Source: Fistulifera solaris (taxonomy: Eukaryota > Bacillariophyta > Bacillariophyceae > Naviculales > Stauroneidaceae). Taken from it: a stretch of DNA of 64,000 nt. Positions 32,455-44,500 of the stretch are shown here, piece by piece. The notes beneath the pieces are model-generated. The model did no database searches and was not told the origin of the DNA. It saw only the letters and a program-made list of their open reading frames with translations. The stretch spans positions 126,501 through 190,500 of the forward strand of contig AP026145.1 in the NCBI GenBank assembly GCA_030295235.1, written 5' to 3'. Position 1 is the stretch's first letter; each line of letters starts with the position of its first letter. Made by a program: the position numbers and the translations under genes.

Positions 32455-34982
32455 TTACATGAAGTACAAGCTTCTGCTTGTCAGTTCGAGAGATGGAGAC
32501 AACAGCGAAATCAACTCTCTCTGCGAAAGGTCTTCCACCGCTGCACATTCATTTTTGAAGTAAATGCTGTGAGCGACCCGAGGAGAATTCAATTCTTCAT
32601 TTCCATCAGAATTTTCTGTGCTGGTCGACGTTTCCGTGAGCGCTGTGGACACTCGCCTGACAACATGCTTCTTGGGGCTGTAATTAGTTGAATCCACTTC
32701 CGGGGAATACTGCTGCGTGTCGCTGCGAACGGTGTCTTCGGCTTTAAACGATTCCATTTTCACCAAATCCTTCTTCACGAGTTCCTCGAGAGCCTTCAAA
32801 CCAGTTTGGTTGGCAAACTCGTTCATTTCGGAAGCGTATAACCAGTGGGTGTTTTGTTGGCCTTTGCCCTTCATTTCAATCAATCCGCGATCTTGTAATA
32901 CAAACAGCTCGGGTGCACTCATTTCGAGTTCCTTTCGCGTTGCGTCGGAACAGTGTACCATACCCGCTTTGCCCGTGCTTTCGTGACGAGCAGTCGTATT
33001 GATAGTATCACCAAAGACACAATAGCGTGGGTTGGTCACCCCGACAACACCGCTGGCGCAAGCTCCGGAATGAATGCCGATACGCAGCTGGATCGGTTTT
33101 CCGTCCACGGGAGACTTGACGAGCCCGCAACAATGATTGACGGCAAGAGCGAAGTTGGCGACGTTGCGAGCGTGGTTTTCGTCACTATCGGGAAGCCCAC
33201 TGCAGCAGACATAGGCATCTCCGATCGTTTCCACCTTGAACAAATTGAACTTTAAAGCCAAGCAATCCATGATGCAGTAGAGCTGATTGAGCATGTTGAT
33301 GACCTCCCACGGAAAGATCTGGTCGCAAATGCTTGTAAAGCCCACGATGTCTGAAAAGAAGACGGTGACATCGTTGTGAAGACGCGGCTCGACACTGCGA
33401 CCCATTCGCAATCCTTCGGCGGCGTGCTCGGGCAGAAGGGACTCGAGTAGTTTCTTTTCCTTCTGGAGGGATTTGCTAAGCTTTTCCATTTTGAGGGCAT
33501 CGTTCATTTGGCTACTGAGATGCTCGCGAAGGAACACAGCATCGCGGTGAGATCCGTGCACAGGAAGATCACTCAATGTCAGCCCCATGTCGCGTAGCTC
33601 GTCTAAGTTGTTGGCATCTGGGCACAAGATAACGATCCAGTCTGCTGTCTTGCGGTCATCGAGACGAACAGCGCTACCTTTGAACACCAGCTTTTGAGCG
33701 GATTTCATGGTCGGTGTAACTGTCATGGCTTGATCCTCCAGCTTTCGGAGCCAGCTAGAGCTCCAGACGGCTGCTGCAGGTTTTTGAATGTCGAAGACCT
33801 GTGCAGCGGGCATGCCAAGAAGATCGCTCTCATACAAGTTCAAAAGCTTGGGTAGCGCTTTACCGACTTGAAGAATGCACAAATCAGGGCCCAAAGTAAT
33901 GTGGTAGGGAAACAATTTTTGGTTACCCTTGCCGACAATCCACCATTTGGGTCCGAAGTCGTTGATGAATAGCTTTTCGTAATGGACGTGTCTAAAGATT
34001 GATCGCTGAGCGATGCTCTTCGAAACACTTTTCGATGGCCGAAATCAGAGACGGTGCTGTCCACCTTGCTCATGCAATCTTTTTCGCTCAACACATCTAT
34101 GGATGTGTTCACATCGCTGTTCTCGATCGGGCAATGGGCGTCGTTGGAAAACGTCACGCCTGTCACGGGGCACGTGTTTGCCCTTTTAGAGGACTTTCCT
34201 CGTGGCTTTCGACGTAAAGGTCAGGCGGAGCACTGTACACGACACCAGTGAAGGGGCATTTGACTTCAGTGGGAGGGTGGTTTTCTCCGTAACAACTCTT
34301 CTTCTGTGTGAGCTTGTACATGTCGAGAGGGTCTTCGGTTGTGATTCTCCAACTGATTGTGCAAATACGGATTGTGGCGGTGTGAGACTATGTGGATGGT
34401 TGATGCTAGGCATCGTTGCAACCATTTCGTAACGTACCTGGTGACTTTTGCACCGTTTACTCCTTGAGACGTCAGTTTGTCAAATACGATGTCAAGATCA
34501 AATTCAGTCTTTGCCACGCACTTTACAATGCCTTTGGCAATGGGAGCCAGATAGTTGCCTCTTGAAGACAAATAGTACAAGATAATCGATTCGTCATGAT
34601 CGTCCATTTCTACCCAAAACTCAGGCATTGTCATCTTGTTGGGAAATGTCGTCTGCAGGTGCGAATGAATGGCATTGATATTCGTTAACCAGTCCTTGAG
34701 TGTCGAACCTTGACACCAGAGAAGGTTCTCGTAGCCTTCGCCAGCCACATATGGTGCCCAGAACTCACCAAGCGCCTCAAGAACTTCATCAAACGTAAGT
34801 CCGGATACTTCACTTGCAGCAGCGACGAGATCGATGGTGCTTTGATCCGAATAGCTTTCGAGTTTCAAGAATCCTCCATCTTCTACGTCGCACTTCGCCT
34901 TTGACTTGACAGTGTGCCATGCTTCCAACCCGAACTTGTTGATAACAAGTTTTTCAGCGCAATCATTGATCCAGCCAAGCAT
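32455..34982 (-). CDS. Soluble guanylate cyclase: heme-NO-binding (HNOB) - HNOBA - class III cyclase
   Basis: It makes cGMP from GTP and probably senses NO or another gas through heme. The HNOB domain begins at MLGWINDCAEKLVINKFG. It retains the heme-ligand histidine (INAIHSHL, His codon 34665-34667) and the YxSxR heme-carboxylate motif (YLSSR). An HNOBA domain follows (FPYHITLGPDLCILQVG), then a coiled coil (EKLSKSLQKEKKLLESLLPEH) and the cyclase. The cyclase has both metal Asp (FFSDIVGFT, ETIGDAYV), guanine-specifying Glu and Cys (KVETIGD, RYCVFGD) and NTTAR. So one chain carries all catalytic residues and could work as a homodimer. An intron of about 142 nt (34437-34296, donor GTACGT) fits. 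Two frame changes (34184-34187 and about 33994-33996) fit one missing base each. A linker has paired CPFTGVVY/CPVTGVTF segments and a basic RRASL site. The start at 34982 matches family N-termini; 35141 is an alternative. Confidence 0.88.
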
Positions 34983-36618
34983 CTTGCTCGTTTGAACCGA
35001 CTCTGTTATTTGTAAATGTTGTGATAAATCTTCTGAGAAATGAGGAGAGAATGAGGCCCACGATATCCAAAATGGGGCGTAAGCGTTGATAGCGTGCCCC
35101 GCAAGAAGTTCTCTAGAAGCTTTGAAAGTGTGAAGGCTCAAGATTTCCGAAAAGTCTTGACTTTTTTTCTAATAAGGTGGTCGCTCTTCAAAAGTGTAGG
35201 GAAGGCGGTAATGTGGGCGGATGCGGTGATGTTATGGTTAAGTTCTGAAGACCCAATGACCAAAGAGCTCAACTTTGGGCGTAAATGCCAGGGTGGGATG
35301 ATGGAGGCGGAGATGCTCCAAGTATGATGCTCTTTGTAGAGACGACAGCAAAGTTTATTGCATGAATAAAGTGTTAAGTAGTGATTAGTTTTTAGATTTT
35401 TATGCACGCGCCACAACAAACGCCGCTCCAGAGTCCAGAGTCCAGAGAGCCGACCAGCATTTTGCACGAATGAAGCATGAAACATGAAACATGATGTAAA
35501 AATTACAGATTACAGAATTACAGATGGCAGATGGATGACGTAGGAGTAGGAAACTAAAATTCTAAGGTTCTTGGTTCTTGCTTTTCTCTACAGTCTACAG
35601 TCTACAGTCTACAGTCTACAGCCTACTACAGTTTATCAATGACCAGTGATACATTCATCCACGAATTCAAGTACGTTGTTAATTCTTAACTCTTAACTCC
35701 GCCCAAAGAGCCAAGAGCCGCTCGCCGCACGCTGCTTTAGCCGCCGCAAGCCGCAAAGACCTAAAACCTCTTAAAAAGTCCCTACAATACTGTAATCTGT
35801 AATCCTACCTGGTAGAGGCCAAAGGCCAAGCGCCAAAAGCCAAAAGCCGTAGCGCTGACTCAGACATTCAAACGTGTTCTCTTTCATCTCTCATTCCCTT
35901 TCTACTTTTGATTATTCACTATTCACGCATTACGCATTAGGCCCAAGAGCGGCGTCTTTAATCTTATAAAAAAACACCAAGATTATGCATATTTTCTGTT
36001 CAGATTCTTGATTCGTTCCCTGGCTACTGGCTACTGGCTACCGGCTACATGCTACATAAGCGTAAAGTCATTTCACTATCGTAGTTGACCTGTCTTGGAT
36101 GTCTGGGGTAAGGAACAGAGAGAGAGGTCTTGAGTCCGTACAAGTAGTCCGCCATCTTCATGATTATCTATCATCTATCATCTTACGGAATTAGCGGATA
36201 ATGGCTTGGATAATGGATGTCTGTGCGCTCGATAGTTCTATTTGTCTTTGCGGATGTTGTTCTTGTGGTCGAGCAAGAGAAAGGCGAAGGTGCGAGGTGC
36301 GAGTGCGAGAGATGCAACGAAAAATGGCAAGGCGATATAACGATGAGATTGATGAGCGCACAATACGTTAGGGTTCAAGTTCACATGGGTTGCCAATTTT
36401 TTGCGCGCAAACGCTTCTTCAAAAAATTTCTTCAATTTTTGTGACTCACTCGTTGACTCCTTTGTCGATGGTCGTTGATGCAGTGATTATTTCTCCTTTT
36501 ACAGAAATGGTGAACACTTAATTGACTTTCTGTTTATTCGCAATTGAATCACTATCGAAACCTAGTAATTTTGTCGGAAATAAACGCGCACAAGCATTGT
36601 CTCTAAAAGCCGATTCAA
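34983..36618. other. Gene-free spacer with stuttering short repeats
   Basis: No gene supported. Stutters include CAGAGTC (about 35430-35442), ACAGATTACAG/CAGATGG (about 35504-35532), TCTACAG x5 (about 35588-35622), TGGCTAC repeats (36018-36047) and GCGAGGTGCGAGTGCGAG (about 36290-36308). A CTACCTGGTAG palindrome lies at about 35805. It holds the promoters of the divergent guanylate cyclase and kelch genes. Confidence 0.6.
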
Positions 36619-37892
36619 ATGACTTCTTTTCGGTCGGGTGTCACAATCCTTATTCTCCTTTTGCCGATGCCGTTGCTCGGCAGCAATGTATTGGAATGGG
36701 AAGCCGTCACAGCCTATCCAGGACCGGCTAGGCATCATCCTATTACCTTTGCGAACGAAACACACGGCTTTTTGTTGACCGGATCGACTATCGATCAGAC
36801 GGCTACGTCCGACTTTTATATGTACGATGCAGCGAACGACGCGTGGACGGACATATCCAACCAAACGGGAAATGCCTTTCCGGGAACACCTCGTGGTTAC
36901 GCCTACGGTGTTGTGTTGAATATTCCGTTCCATTCGAAAGCTTATCTGGGTCTGGGAGCCGGCGAAGCGGGGCTTCTGAACGATTTCTGGGAATTTGACA
37001 TGGTGACTCACATTTGGAAGCAGTTAGCAGATATGCCCATTGAAGGTCGACGACATCCTGCCATGAATGCTGTACGCAAAACAAATCTAGGTAATCGAGT
37101 TGAGGATACCGTGGAACAATGGGAAATCCATGTCGGATTGGGAGACGACAGTGGAGGAAATTTAAACGATTGGTGGATTTACGATATTGCCACAGATTCA
37201 TGGGAAGCTGCGTCCGATCTCCCGCTGCAGCACGTCATCATCCGTTTCATTTTTCGCTCGGTGCTCAAAGTTACACAGGATTGGGGCATTCCAGTCAAGG
37301 CATCGAACGAGATTGGTTTCGCATGGAGAATCGTACATGGGTAGCCGAACCGAATTTTGAGAGTTTCAACGAAGAAGATGTATCAATCACAACGGAAGCT
37401 CGTGTAGCGGGAACACAATTTTCTTTGGAATTTGATGGCGAATCGTCAAGCGTACTCTCACAAGATGATTCTGGAACAGTACCACTATTTGGTTCGATGG
37501 GCTTTGTGCTCAGTGGCGATGGCGACGATCATCGGTCCATGACAGAAGGTGAATTTCATGCTTTTGATCCAAAAACCGGTCGATGGCATGTCCTTCCACC
37601 GCATCCTGGCAGGTCACGCTGGGCTCCAGGCTCCTTTGTGATGCGAGGATCGCCTGTAGTGTATTTCACCAGTGGATACGATCGAACGTCTCAAGAATTG
37701 TTCAATGATGTATGGCGGATAGATTTAACTCCGTTGTTTGTTGAGGGTCCCAATAATTCCACAGAAACAGCACCGGTTACCACGCCCTCAAATACTGGAG
37801 GAATGGAACCTACATCTAGTACTTCAATGCGGAATGTGAGATCATTTTGGTTGGTCTGTTCTTGTCTCATGACGTTTTATCACACAAGTTAG
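36619..37892 (+). CDS. Secreted kelch-repeat beta-propeller protein
   Basis: About 424 residues. A signal peptide (SGVTILILLLPMPLLGS) precedes kelch repeats recognisable by glycine-rich turns and later Y/W positions: TGSTIDQTATSDFYMYDAANDAWTD-like, GLGAGEAGLLNDFWEFD, VGLGDDSGGNLNDWWIYD, and TSGYDRTSQELFNDVWRID. The frame changes at a CCC run (37221-37223): one base is missing there, since DLP continues as AARHHPFHF in the next frame, matching the earlier ARHHPITF repeat. The C-terminus is Thr/Ser/Pro-rich and then weakly hydrophobic (SFWLVCSCLMTFYHTS), which could be a GPI signal. Such propellers usually bind proteins or sugars outside the cell. No galactose-oxidase copper site is evident. 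Confidence 0.8.
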
Positions 37893-39606
37893 GGGTTCTA
37901 AATAATACGGAGAAGTTTAGCCAAGTACATATGGCGTCCACGCGACTATCTGAAAGAATTGACGTATGAATTCAGATTCACCCTAGCTAATTTGGCTTTG
38001 TAGTAAGACAGGAAGGCAGTGAATTGCCGACCTAATCCACATAAAGCAACATGGTGTGCTTCTCAAAAGCTTCCGAAGGTATCTAATTGCTTATATCATT
38101 AGGAGAATGACCTAAGATTCGGTAACAGTTTAGCCCGGAAATATGTAGCTTCGTGACTGGAAGGCAGTCGTGGCGAAAACGGACAACACATTGAGTCTAC
38201 TGTATACTCCGTACTAAACTAGGATGTCAGCAAATTACAAACCATTTCGACATAAAACAACATTGTTTGCATCTCAAAAGCTTCTGAAGGTAACTTAAAT
38301 AGTAATTTGGACAATTTTAGCTTATTTTCAATTGGAAAAGGAACGAAGATTCAATAGCAATCCGCATCAAAAAAGTTGTCTCGTGACAGAAAAAACTGAA
38401 CTGCAGTCGTGGAAAAGGTTGCTTACACAAAGACCTATAGTCGAGTCGAACCATCATCACTGCGACATGATCAACAAATATCACGGAGTATAAGGTTCTG
38501 CATGTTATTATTGTCAAACCTTTTTCATTTCTATTTGATTTTCCGAAAAGTGTAACGTTCGTTTTGATGAAGGGGGTCTGGGGGTGAGGGGTGCTCGGTC
38601 ATCATTACTTTCTAGGCTATTTTTTGGCTCTTTACTCAGGTGTGAAGTGTTCTAAAAAAATCGGGCACGGCATAGTTGACTACTTACCCCTAATATAGTC
38701 GTTTCGGGTCATTTTCAGAATTCTTTCTTTCCTGTATCGAAAAAACCAGCTAAATTTATTTCTGAAAAGCTATGAAACGGCCTACGTCAGTTGTATTGTT
38801 GAGGAAAGTTTCGTTAATTTTTCAAACGGAAATTTAACTTACAAATCGTCTGGGCTATATTTTTGATTATCAATCTAGGTTATGGCCTTTCGTAGTTGTA
38901 TCTCCAGCTAAATTTGTTTTCCGGTCACTCAAAAAGCACTCAACTGTATGGCGCCATCAAAATGAGCTTTTGTCATGACGAAATCCAATCTTGATACAAC
39001 TGCATAGTAAAGGAACTAAAGTTGTCAAGTATTCATTCAAGTCGTTTCCAACATTTTCCAGCTTCTTTGTTTTACATTTTGTCGCGTTCCTGCAAACGTT
39101 GTGTCGACGCTATCTGTGGAAAACAATTTCAAACGTACATCGCCGATTAATTCATCAACTTCCCGACTAAAAGCCCCTTAGTCGACGACTCCTCGGTTTA
39201 CGCATTAACAGAAGGAGAGAGAGAGTCTCGATAAACAAGATAGATCAACTTGACCACTAGACCTAACTTCAATCTAACTCACGATAGACTACTAAAACTA
39301 AAATCACAGATTTCTGTTGAGGCAAAGATATTTTACACAGAATTTCCGTGTGTCTAAATAGATCAAAACCAATAAGACTCGATCACTTTTCCGCCTCTTA
39401 AGGCGCCAGGGAGACACGGGAACGCACCTCTGCTTGGTACATTTTTCTACGCAAGCCTACGTGAGTGTACACTTTTTCCCGAACCTTCCAGCCAACAATC
39501 TCTTGATAAAACCAAACGTTAGACTACGGAAGTATTTTTTTTTTATTTTTTATTAAAAAAAAATATACCTGGTGCGGTATCGTCATGTATTGGAAGAAAG
39601 AACGAC
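37893..39606. repeat. Long spacer with ~230-bp repeats carrying the CAGTCGTGG hairpin
   Basis: CAGTCGTGG lies at 38165 and 38404 (239 bp apart). The sequence between them also repeats: CAACATGGTGTGCTTCTCAAAAGCTTCCGAAGGTA at 38049 recurs with changes at about 38270-38293. Beyond 38530 I see no repeat or gene, only AT-rich sequence, a GAGAGAGAGA run at 39211-39223 and a T/A run at 39535-39564, just before the JMJD7-like gene. Confidence 0.6.
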
Positions 39607-40833
39607 ATGACAAGCCGACCGCTATTTGAAGTAGACGACAAAGGCATAGAGTGTTTCGTGGAGGATGTGCAATTTCTTTGGTGTTCATCATCACGAGCTC
39701 GCAATGATGATGAGTGTCCTTCTATCGCTATACTCGAAGATCCCCCGTCGGCTCTAGAGTATTTGCGTGATTATGTTTCCGTCAGCCGGCCTTGTATCAT
39801 TCGCAATGCAGCATCGTTTCGTTGTACGATCCCCGATTTGGTGCGACTCGATCCGCAGATGGAACTCGTCGTTGATGTTTCACCCGATGGACATGCGGAT
39901 GTGCTTCGCCGTGTTCAGACTTCTACGGAAAAGAACGACGAAAAGGTTCCTGTAGAGGACGGCGACTCGAATAAAAGCGATTGTACTCGTACGATATTTG
40001 TGCAGCCAGAGCAACGATGCACGACGATCGAATCCTTTCACAAACAACTCGTTCATCAAAGCAATCAGCGAATCAAGCACAAACGTGTGTATTCAGGTCA
40101 AGAACCATGCTCTCGTGTATTTCAAATCATTGAGAAGGAAGAATATGGTATTGATTCGAGCAGCGAAGGAGCCTTGGAGGATGAAAGCGTCTTTTACTAT
40201 TCGCGGCAAAACGATTGTCTTCGACAAGAGTTGACAGAATTTTGGAAATCTTCGACGACGACTCATGACACCAATCAACTACCTCAAACGTTTGCATGGG
40301 CGGAAGAAGCCTTCGGCACAGGACCACCGCAAGCCGTAAACTTGTGGATGGGAAATGAATGTTCCGTTTCTTCTATGCACAAAGATCATTACGAGAATCT
40401 GTTCTATGTGGCTTCGGGCGAAAAGGTATTTACACTGTGTCCTCCTGCGGATGCTCCTTTCCTGTACGAGCAAGAGTGTGAAAGCGGTCAATTTCTTTGG
40501 GACGCAGATCGGCAAGAATGGATGGTACAACTCGAGGAGGATGCAAACGACAATTACAGTGTCGGTGATCCTCAACGAACGCGGTGGATCGCCGCTGATA
40601 TAACTATGAAGCACAATGACAAGTATTTAGAGGCATTTCCATTATTGAAGTACACACATCCCGTGGAAGTCAAGGTGAAGGAAGGTGAATTACTGTACTT
40701 GCCGGCCTTGTGGTTTCATCGAGTTACGCAATCGTGTGAAACGGTGGGCGTGAATTACTGGTACGACATGAAGTTTGAATCTCCCATTTGGACCTTTTTT
40801 CACTTATTGCAGCAACTCAAATCTCCAACGTAG
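39607..40833 (+). CDS. JmjC-domain 2-oxoglutarate/Fe(II) oxygenase, JMJD7-like
   Basis: A 408-residue single-exon protein. The JmjC region gives the family's HxD iron motif as MHKDHYENLFYV (His codon 40378-40380, Asp 40384-40386) and the distal histidine in LPALWFHRV (40717-40719). The surrounding text, AVNLWMGNE, YENLFYVASGEKVFTLCPP and YLPALWFH, is characteristic of JMJD7, the lysyl (3S)-hydroxylase of DRG-family translational GTPases. The N-terminal half holds SRPCIIRNAA, the usual JmjC lead-in, plus acidic insertions (EKNDEKVPVEDGD) that make it longer than animal JMJD7. No targeting signal is seen, so cytosolic or nuclear. The reaction is inferred from the subfamily. Confidence 0.88.
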   Translation: MTSRPLFEVDDKGIECFVEDVQFLWCSSSRARNDDECPSIAILEDPPSALEYLRDYVSVSRPCIIRNAASFRCTIPDLVRLDPQMELVVDVSPDGHADVLRRVQTSTEKNDEKVPVEDGDSNKSDCTRTIFVQPEQRCTTIESFHKQLVHQSNQRIKHKRVYSGQEPCSRVFQIIEKEEYGIDSSSEGALEDESVFYYSRQNDCLRQELTEFWKSSTTTHDTNQLPQTFAWAEEAFGTGPPQAVNLWMGNECSVSSMHKDHYENLFYVASGEKVFTLCPPADAPFLYEQECESGQFLWDADRQEWMVQLEEDANDNYSVGDPQRTRWIAADITMKHNDKYLEAFPLLKYTHPVEVKVKEGELLYLPALWFHRVTQSCETVGVNYWYDMKFESPIWTFFHLLQQLKSPT

Positions 40834-41527
40834 TTGATGGATGGGAAGTATCGACTACTGAGCCTGTGAAGAAGGTTTGGCCACCTTCTGTTGTAATATT
40901 ACTTTATGGCTTTATGGCTTGTCACGCGCGCTCCTGAGCATTATCGTCCATCGGAACAGAAAGACTTTTGCGAATTGTAAACAGAAAACGGAAATCGTGG
41001 ATGAGTTGAACGGGGAAGCGACGTTAAAATTCTGCCTCGCCGTAGGCTCTACGTAGAAACTTGTACGGAGAGGCAGAATTTTAACGTCCTTCCGTACTTA
41101 GAAAAGGCGTGTCGGCGTCTTCATTCGATAGATGCCCTCACGTTACAACCTTCAAGGCATGATTTATTGTAGCAGATCCTATTTCCTTTGTTTTCGTGAC
41201 CATTGTCCATTGTAGGTATGAAAAGCATAGGAATGGAATTAAGGTCGAAGAAGTACTCTTTCGGAATGATCTTTAGTACGGATTACGGAGTAATCTTTAA
41301 TTAAACTCGTTACTGAAATTCAATCACGAGAAAAATTCGTCGTTGGCAAGCGCAATAAAATAAGTCTGCACCGTGGCTGCGTGATGAGGTGTAATGCTCA
41401 TCATCATAGACGATTACTGTTTTACGCTCTACGCATTACCAACATCTTTTACGTGTAACTCTGCTATGACTGTTAACAAGAAGATTCGACAACGGCGAGC
41501 AAACGAAAAAGGATTCATCAGATCATC
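40834..41527. other. Spacer between JMJD7-like and TTI1 genes
   Basis: Apart from the hairpin at 41020-41088, listed separately, the spacer holds TTTATGGC stutters (40904-40920), TACGGAGTAATC at about 41283 and AT-rich upstream sequence of TTI1. No gene seen. Confidence 0.4.
41020..41088. repeat. Near-perfect 25-bp inverted repeat (hairpin)
   Basis: The left arm 41020-41044 and right arm 41064-41088 are reverse complements with one mismatch (24 of 25), separated by a 19-nt loop (GGCTCTACGTAGAAACTTG). The loop contains GGCTCTACGT, which is also present in the hairpin element at 3267-3276. The hairpin lies about 190 bp downstream of the JMJD7-like stop codon and about 440 bp upstream of TTI1. 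It could be a tiny MITE-like element, a terminator-type structure or a small-RNA precursor. Confidence 0.85.
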
Positions 41528-44500
41528 ATGAATCGTCCTAGCGGCGGATCAGCCACGGAGAGCGAGGAGGATTTCGAAGCCAAACTCCTCTTTCTTCGAC
41601 TACAACCTATCATCAATCCACTCTTACAAGCCACTCAAGAATATCGAGGTCTTGTGACAGCCCCGACACGCAACGTAAAGAGTCTTTTATCCGTATTAAA
41701 AATACAGGCGCAACTGTTAGAGCGGCTCGTCAGTCTTCTTCCTCATCTCGCGACGCAACATAAACTCTCGGAAACGCAGCTCTCTAATTCAGTGTGCCTC
41801 CTGTTGGACTATGTTCTTTTTCCGATACTGGCAATCTTCAAGGGGACTGTCATCGGCTGGAATGGAGAGGAACGAATTGAAGAGGATCAATCGGCGGTCA
41901 AGAGTGCTTCGTTTCTTGTTGTGCAACAAGGGGCTTCGCTTCTTTCGACAATACTGGATCTTCTGCAATCTCCACCCGAAGAGAAGTTCATTCGCTGTCT
42001 CATAGCATGCGCCTTTGCCCTCCCGACCAGTCAGTATATGGCAAATGATTATCGCCATGACACGAGTTTAGATCGAGGAGACAACTGTTTGAAGCATTTG
42101 TTCGAAAGTATCCGTCGATTGGTGGATCACCCGGGATTGACGCAACAACAAACGTTTGCTCCATTATTGGCGGGTGCACTGGATGGAGCTTTGCTCGCTC
42201 GTTTGGCCGATTGCATGGTTGCTGTGGTGGAACCCTCCGAATCGGGAAAAGGTGCCCATGCAGACTTGCAACTCCAAGCACTGCAAACACTGCGAATCAT
42301 TATGAAGACGGTTCCCATGGCGTCCGTCTGGAGGCATATCTTTCCGGGAATATTTGCGGGCCTCTATCGTTGCTGTTTGCAAGCCATGCGCATTGGTCAA
42401 CAATCATCGAAAGTGGCTGCCACGACCCTGTCCGTCATTGCGGATTTGTTGCGATGTTGCGTGCAATCGGACACGGCATCTATACGAGAAACCAGCGAGG
42501 ATTCGATGGAAAAGACGGTGACTGAAAAATTGAAAGCACTGACGTTGAATTGTGGCAAAGAAATAGATCAATCGAGTTCCGGCAACGTTGAGAGCAACGA
42601 CTTTGTCTCCCGAGCAAACAAATTCCTACCCATGCCAATGACGGTTCTGATGAATATGACGACAATGGCTCGCACTAAACAGATTCGAGAAGTTCTTCTT
42701 GAGCTTCTATCCGTCGTAATGGTTCAATCGCCGTCGTTTTGGGAACCAGGTAGCAATGTTGTCACCGTGGCTTTTGAGTCGTGTCTTGTTCTTTCTCAGG
42801 ACGCTCAGCAAGACATCTCCGCTGCAGCTATCTTAATCCTTTCCGATTACAAAAAGAAAGTAGGGTCAGAATATTTGAGCTCGATTCCACGCGTTGTCGG
42901 TCCACGATTTATGTCATTAGTCAATGAACTGCCTGCTTTGATGGAAGCAGCGAGAGAAACGGACCTCGTCTCGTCGCTGCGGCGGGTAAACGGATACCTG
43001 GAAGCGATGTCACTGTCTAAAGATACAACAAGAAAATTAAAGGCTCTCATAATGACAGAAGAAAACATGTGCATAATCAGGGACGTCTTCAGCTCACTTT
43101 GCAATCCTCTTGCGCAGAGAAATAATGTCGAAGAAATGGATCCAATGTCCCTTTCATCGCTCGTACTGAAGAAAGAACGAAAAGCGAAAATTATTGCATT
43201 AGAAGAACAAAATGGAGAAGTCCAAATCGCCGTTCAATCGACGCTCTCTAGTTTGTCAAGGCTCTTAGGGACGAAAGCAACAGTTTATCTAGTTGATCAA
43301 TGTGTGACAGATCTACATACTGACTTCGAATCACGTCATTCGGCTGGTTATTCGCAAAGTGGATTGAATCAAATCGTTTGGGCGAATTCTTGGACCGGCA
43401 CGGTATACTTTTCGTCGTTTCTGTTAAGGGGCCTTACAAAGACGGAGGTGCAGTGTCGGCGAGAAAAATATATTCACCATTTATCACGTTCTACACTTCC
43501 TCTGATCTTCAGTGAATCGCTTTGGAATCTGCCTGTCGATGATGATCTAGCATCAATAAAGAAACCGGAAGGAGTTACGACGCTCATCAATAAGCAAAGC
43601 TCGATTCCCAGCGCAAAGGCTGCAAATGCTGACTTAATAGTGGCGCTTCTGGGCATTGTCGAGTCGATTGTTGATTTTGTGGATGCGAGTCCATCGGACG
43701 GGCACTTTGATATTGCATTACTTCCTCTTCTCGAAAGGGCTATATCTAAATCGTCCAAAGTTTCAAATCGGGCGCTTCATGTGCTTGGCAAAATTGAAAA
43801 ACTAGCCACGTACTCAGGAATCGACGGATTGATTGCCAACAGAGTAGATGCGATATTTGGCGCAATTTTATTGAAAGTTCGCATTCCAGGGGGGCGACCA
43901 GTCCAGAAAGAGAACGCAATAAGCAACGATATTCTGATAGCTACTGAGGTAGCCATTTTCGCAATCAGCTCCATCACACATTCTTTCGCGAAAGCTGGTC
44001 CCTGGGATTTTCAAAAGATGGATGCTAGAGTAGTCATGTCGCCACAAGAAGTCGTACGAGAATTAATGTTGCGTTTCGATCTCGCCGGGTCAAATGTGCA
44101 AAACGACGTTCGTTTGGCCGCCGTCTTCTTGACTCTATTTCAAAACATGTCGGCTCTACTTCATGCTTATTACAAGCGCTGCATTAAGGAAATGAATCAA
44201 GACACATATTTTCATTCTCCGGAACCATGGCTTGACCTACTGGAGTCTTACCGAATATCTCCAGTTACTCCTGTGAATGGTTTTGCTGAGTATAGGAGGG
44301 AAAAAGACCAAACGAAAGAGGAAATTCCTGAGGCTCTGACTTTACCTACTAGTCATTTGCAAAGAGACACCGATTTCATGGCGCTTCTCATTTCAAGGAA
44401 CGCCTACACACTTTCGCATCCAAGTTTGTCAATACAAGTAAGAAGCTGCGACGCTCTGATTTCTGCTTTTCACTTTCTTGCCATCGTAGCAGCGATACCA

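Noticed and set aside
38520-39540. Possible centromere or origin because of AT-richness and lack of genes
   Set aside because: AT-richness is moderate and short, and no supporting feature is visible; centromere-protein ChIP data would be decisive.
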